From Chitinophaga skermanii (GTDB lineage Bacteria; Bacteroidota; Bacteroidia; Chitinophagales; Chitinophagaceae): DNA of 64,000 nucleotides. Positions 63,184 to 64,000 of the stretch are shown one piece after another (positions within the stretch are counted from its first letter, which is position 1; every line of letters starts with the position of its first letter). Location of the stretch: assembly GCF_003259335.1 (NCBI RefSeq), contig NZ_QLLL01000001.1, positions 186,001-250,000 of the forward strand. Reading direction: 5' to 3'. Under the pieces are notes generated by a model. It saw only the letters and a list, made by a program, of their open reading frames with translations. It had not been told where the DNA came from and did no database searches. Made by a program: the position numbers and the translations under genes.

Positions 63184-64000
63184 TTAGGCCATTACAGGCT
63201 TTACGCCTTGTACAACACGCTCATATAGCTTCTCGTACTCGGGAATAATGTTGTCGATATGGAAACGTTGTGCTTGTTTATAGGCGCCTTCACGGAGGTG
63301 TTCCAATAATGCCGGGTTGGAAAGTACTTCTATAGCATGTTTGGCCATAGCATCTACATCTCCTACATTGCTTGTGAATCCTGTTTCGCCATCAATATTA
63401 ATCTCTGGCAAACCACCCGCGTTACTCGATAATACGGGTACATGCGAGGCCATGGCTTCCAATGCCGCCAAACCAAAGCTCTCATAATCAGACGGTAATA
63501 AGAATAAATCTGCAATCGACATTACATCTTCCAACTGCTCCTGCTTACCCACAAAACGTACATCGTCGCACAAATTCAAAGAACGACACATACATTCAAT
63601 CGATGGGCGATCAGGACCGTCACCCACTAATAAAAGCTTCGCAGGCATTACATCACGCACTTTCTTAAAGGCATTTACCACGTCGGGTACGCGTTTTACC
63701 TTGCGGAAGTTAGATACGTGTAACAAAATTTTCTCGCCGTTAGGGGCAATCGCCTTCCTAAATTGAGGCATATCGCGTCGGCGGAACCTTTGTGTATCTA
63801 CGAAGTTGTAAATCACCTCGATATCCTTCGTAATAGGGAACGATTTATATGTTTCCTCGCGCAAGTTGTTAGAAACAGCCGTAATAGCATCGGACTCGTT
63901 GATCGAGAAGGTAACAACGGGTTCGTATGTTTTATCCTTGCCTACCAACGTAATATCGGTACCATGGAGGGTTGTGATAAACGGAACACGTTTACCGTGC
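63184..64000 (-). CDS. bshA: N-acetyl-alpha-D-glucosaminyl L-malate synthase (5' end outside window)
   Basis: GT4 glycosyltransferase for the first step of bacillithiol synthesis: joins UDP-GlcNAc and malate. About 271 C-terminal residues are present and the frame runs off the window edge (start codon beyond 64000). The visible N-terminal part reads FITTLHGTDITLVG, the BshA signature, then SINESDAITAVSNNLREET. The C-terminal Rossmann half holds VSNFRKVKRVPDVVNAF, LLVGDGPDRPSIE, and the donor-binding DLFLLPSDYESFGLAALEAM. It is convergent to the EnvC-like gene and has its own terminator. Confidence 0.93.
   Translation of the reverse strand, partial: HGKRVPFITTLHGTDITLVGKDKTYEPVVTFSINESDAITAVSNNLREETYKSFPITKDIEVIYNFVDTQRFRRRDMPQFRKAIAPNGEKILLHVSNFRKVKRVPDVVNAFKKVRDVMPAKLLLVGDGPDRPSIECMCRSLNLCDDVRFVGKQEQLEDVMSIADLFLLPSDYESFGLAALEAMASHVPVLSSNAGGLPEINIDGETGFTSNVGDVDAMAKHAIEVLSNPALLEHLREGAYKQAQRFHIDNIIPEYEKLYERVVQGVKPVMA

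Overview
The window is chromosomal DNA from a member of the Bacteroidota, most likely family Chitinophagaceae. The evidence is a SusC/SusD pair, an ECF sigma/FecR/TonB-receptor signalling set, type IX secretion and gliding genes (gldA, gldJ, porU, porV), bshA for bacillithiol synthesis, promoters of the TTTG-N19-TAnnTTTG type, and an almost complete lack of Shine-Dalgarno sequences. I see no insertion sequence, prophage, CRISPR array or rRNA. The one tRNA is tRNA-Arg(CCT).

Layout. 1-7031: the 3' part of a polysaccharide-utilisation locus (SusC, SusD, two GH30 glycosidases). 7308-10011: five small or unrecognised genes, including a lipoprotein and two small membrane proteins. 10132-20559 (minus strand): tRNA-Arg, a long-chain acyl-CoA synthetase, a 2TM protein, a YceI lipoprotein, PaaN-like aldehyde dehydrogenase, a TPR protein, DUF1015, serC, an S1/P1-like zinc enzyme and DUF502. 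20801-27513: a TetR-regulated RND efflux operon. 27514-28747: a long gene-free interval carrying two helically phased short-word arrays. 28748-32323: an AIM24-type protein, kynureninase, and an unusual RGG-rich protein with a 2H phosphodiesterase domain. 32600-37699 (minus): DUF2807 lipoprotein, ECF sigma, FecR and TonB receptor. 38023-48579: a small secreted protein, the alpha subunit of a 2-oxoacid:ferredoxin oxidoreductase, DUF6134, Gfo/Idh/MocA oxidoreductase with an MFS permease, nth, FtsB/DivIC-like, eno, gldA and DUF4332. 48797-62836: M23 peptidase, bcp, gldJ divergent from porU-porV, ispF, dut, TPR lipoprotein, DUF4292 and an EnvC-like protein. 62837-63183: a second pair of phased arrays. 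63184-64000: bshA, cut by the window edge.

How the genes work together. SusC/SusD and the GH30 enzymes import and cleave a glycan, probably beta-linked. The sigma/FecR/TonB-receptor set is a surface-signalling circuit headed by a DUF2807 lipoprotein. gldJ, porU and porV serve type IX secretion and gliding. The dut-TPR-DUF4292-EnvC block is an envelope and housekeeping cluster.

The two most unusual things are: (i) four non-coding tandem arrays with 10 or 11 bp periods, arranged as two adjacent arrays with unrelated words in each of two separate intergenic regions; and (ii) a bacterial protein with about 235 residues of Gly/Arg/Asp/Tyr/Asn-rich repeats joined to a 2'-5' RNA ligase-like 2H domain. 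Also notable are an operator-like palindrome overlapping the efflux promoter and several promoters that predict almost leaderless mRNAs.
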